A stretch of 6,921 bases of DNA from assembly GCA_047619485.1 (NCBI GenBank), contig JBLHKE010000416.1:1-6921 (forward strand). The letters run 5' to 3'. This document shows, one piece after another, positions 5,951 to 6,921 of the stretch (positions are counted from its first letter, which is position 1; every line of letters starts with the position of its first letter). The translations under genes and the position numbers were made by a program. The notes beneath the pieces are model-generated. The model saw only the letters and a program-made list of their open reading frames with translations, did no database searches and had not been told where the DNA came from. Source of the DNA: JBLHKE01 sp047619485 (GTDB lineage Bacteria; Verrucomicrobiota; Verrucomicrobiia; Verrucomicrobiales; DEV007).

Positions 5951-6921
5951 ATGTCCTTCGTCACCCACCTCGACTGTGCCTATTGCAAAACCGAATTCGA
6001 ATCGGAAAAACTCTGGAACCTTTGCCCTGAGTGCGCCAAACCGCTCCTCGTCCACTACGACATCGAAGCGGTCTCGCGCGTATTAACCAAAGAAGATCTC
6101 GCCTCCCGACCCGAAGACCTCTGGCGCTACCACGAGATGCTCCCCGTCGCCAACCCTCAAAAGCGCCTCACCCTCGGCGAAGGCTTCACCCCGTTGTTCA
6201 AAGCCGATCGCCTCGGCGATGAAATCGGTGCCTCCAACCTTTTCATCAAAGACGAGGGCGTCAATCCGACTACTTCCTTCAAAGCCCGTGGCATGGCCTT
6301 GGCTATATCCCGCGCCCTCGAGCTCGGAGCTGAAGCCATCTCAGTCCCCTCCGCAGGAAACGCGGCCGGTGCGATGAGCGCCTACGCCGCCCTCGGCGGC
6401 CTCCCCGCTTTCGTCTTTATGCCAAAAGACGTCCCCCACGCATTCATCGCCGAATGCCAAGCGCTCGGAGCCAAAGTCACCCTCATCGATGGACTCATCA
6501 CTGATTGCGGAAAGGCCGCCGCCGCCGAGATCGCAAAGAACCCGACCCGCTTTGATGTTTCCACGCTGAAAGAACCCTATCGGATCGAGGGTAAGAAAAC
6601 CATGGGCTACGAGATCGCCGAGCAGATGGGCTGGACTGTGCCGGATGTGATCATCTACCCCACCGGCGGCGGCACCGGCCTGATCGGTATGTGGAAGGCG
6701 TTCGACGAAATGGAGAAGCTCGGCTGGATTGGGTCGAAACGCCCGCGCATGGTCACCGTCCAAGCCACCGGCTGCGCCCCCATGGTCCGCGCTTTCGAAC
6801 AGGGAACCGAATTCGCCGAACCGTGGGAAGGCGCAAAGACTTCCGCAGACGGACTCCGCGTGCCTGCCGCCGTCGGTGATTTTCTCATCCTCCGTGCCCT
6901 CCGCGAAAGCGGCGGCACCGC
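5951..6921 (+). CDS. thrC: Threonine synthase, N-terminal zinc-ribbon type (3' end outside window)
   Basis: The frame runs from ATG at 5951 off the right edge; 323 codons are visible of an expected total near 400. Threonine synthase converts O-phosphohomoserine and water to threonine and phosphate with PLP, the last step of threonine biosynthesis, in the cytosol. The N-terminus holds a zinc ribbon, C9-x2-C12 and C25-x2-C28. LGEGFTPLF (75-83) is the family entry motif. The PLP-binding lysine is K111 in NPTTSFKARGMA (nt 6281-6283), PSAGNAAGA (133-141) contains the cofactor-contacting N137, and PTGGGTG (237-243) is the phosphate-binding loop. This layout matches the archaeal/cyanobacterial/plant-like class rather than the longer E. 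coli ThrC. No Shine-Dalgarno is seen. It stands divergent to the S51 gene with no homoserine kinase or dehydrogenase gene in view. Threonine dehydratase and related fold-II enzymes are less likely because of the zinc ribbon and the TTSFKARG motif. Confidence 0.93.
   Translation, partial: MSFVTHLDCAYCKTEFESEKLWNLCPECAKPLLVHYDIEAVSRVLTKEDLASRPEDLWRYHEMLPVANPQKRLTLGEGFTPLFKADRLGDEIGASNLFIKDEGVNPTTSFKARGMALAISRALELGAEAISVPSAGNAAGAMSAYAALGGLPAFVFMPKDVPHAFIAECQALGAKVTLIDGLITDCGKAAAAEIAKNPTRFDVSTLKEPYRIEGKKTMGYEIAEQMGWTVPDVIIYPTGGGTGLIGMWKAFDEMEKLGWIGSKRPRMVTVQATGCAPMVRAFEQGTEFAEPWEGAKTSADGLRVPAAVGDFLILRALRESGGT

Overview
The window is GC-rich bacterial DNA with four complete genes, two genes cut by the window edges, one doubtful small ORF and one gene-like remnant. 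Two adjacent families, the DUF1588/DUF1585 cytochrome-type protein and the exported DUF1080 (3-keto-glycoside hydrolase-like) protein, are strongly expanded in Planctomycetota and Verrucomicrobiota. Start codons here have almost no Shine-Dalgarno sequences, which fits that superphylum. I place the source there, more tentatively in Verrucomicrobiota; the exact phylum is inference.

Layout, left to right. Positions 3-659 (+) are the C-terminal end of a large haem-binding (CSSCH) DUF1588/DUF1585 protein. Positions 745-1503 (+) encode an exported DUF1080 sugar-active protein. After it come a strong stem-loop and a stretch that reads like a decayed coding frame (1504-1713), then a gene-free leader. 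Positions 1917-2837 (+) encode a soluble diadenylate cyclase (c-di-AMP synthase) of DacZ-like architecture with an altered RHR motif. Positions 2838-3212 contain an inverted repeat and a doubtful small minus-strand ORF. Positions 3213-4115 (+) encode a ten-helix EamA/DMT transporter. Positions 4164-5744 (-) encode an exported peptidase S51 (cyanophycinase-like) protein made of two S51-like halves, of which only the second keeps the catalytic residues. Positions 5951-6921 (+) are the N-terminal three quarters of a zinc-ribbon threonine synthase.

The genes do not form one pathway. The first two probably belong to an envelope or polymer-degradation function. The cyclase, transporter, peptidase and threonine synthase look like independent units. 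The transporter and peptidase genes converge; the peptidase and thrC genes diverge from a shared 206-bp region. I see no CRISPR array, tRNA, rRNA, insertion sequence or phage gene. The most interesting items are the tandem S51 protein with a dead N-terminal copy and the cyclase with RHT in place of RHR.
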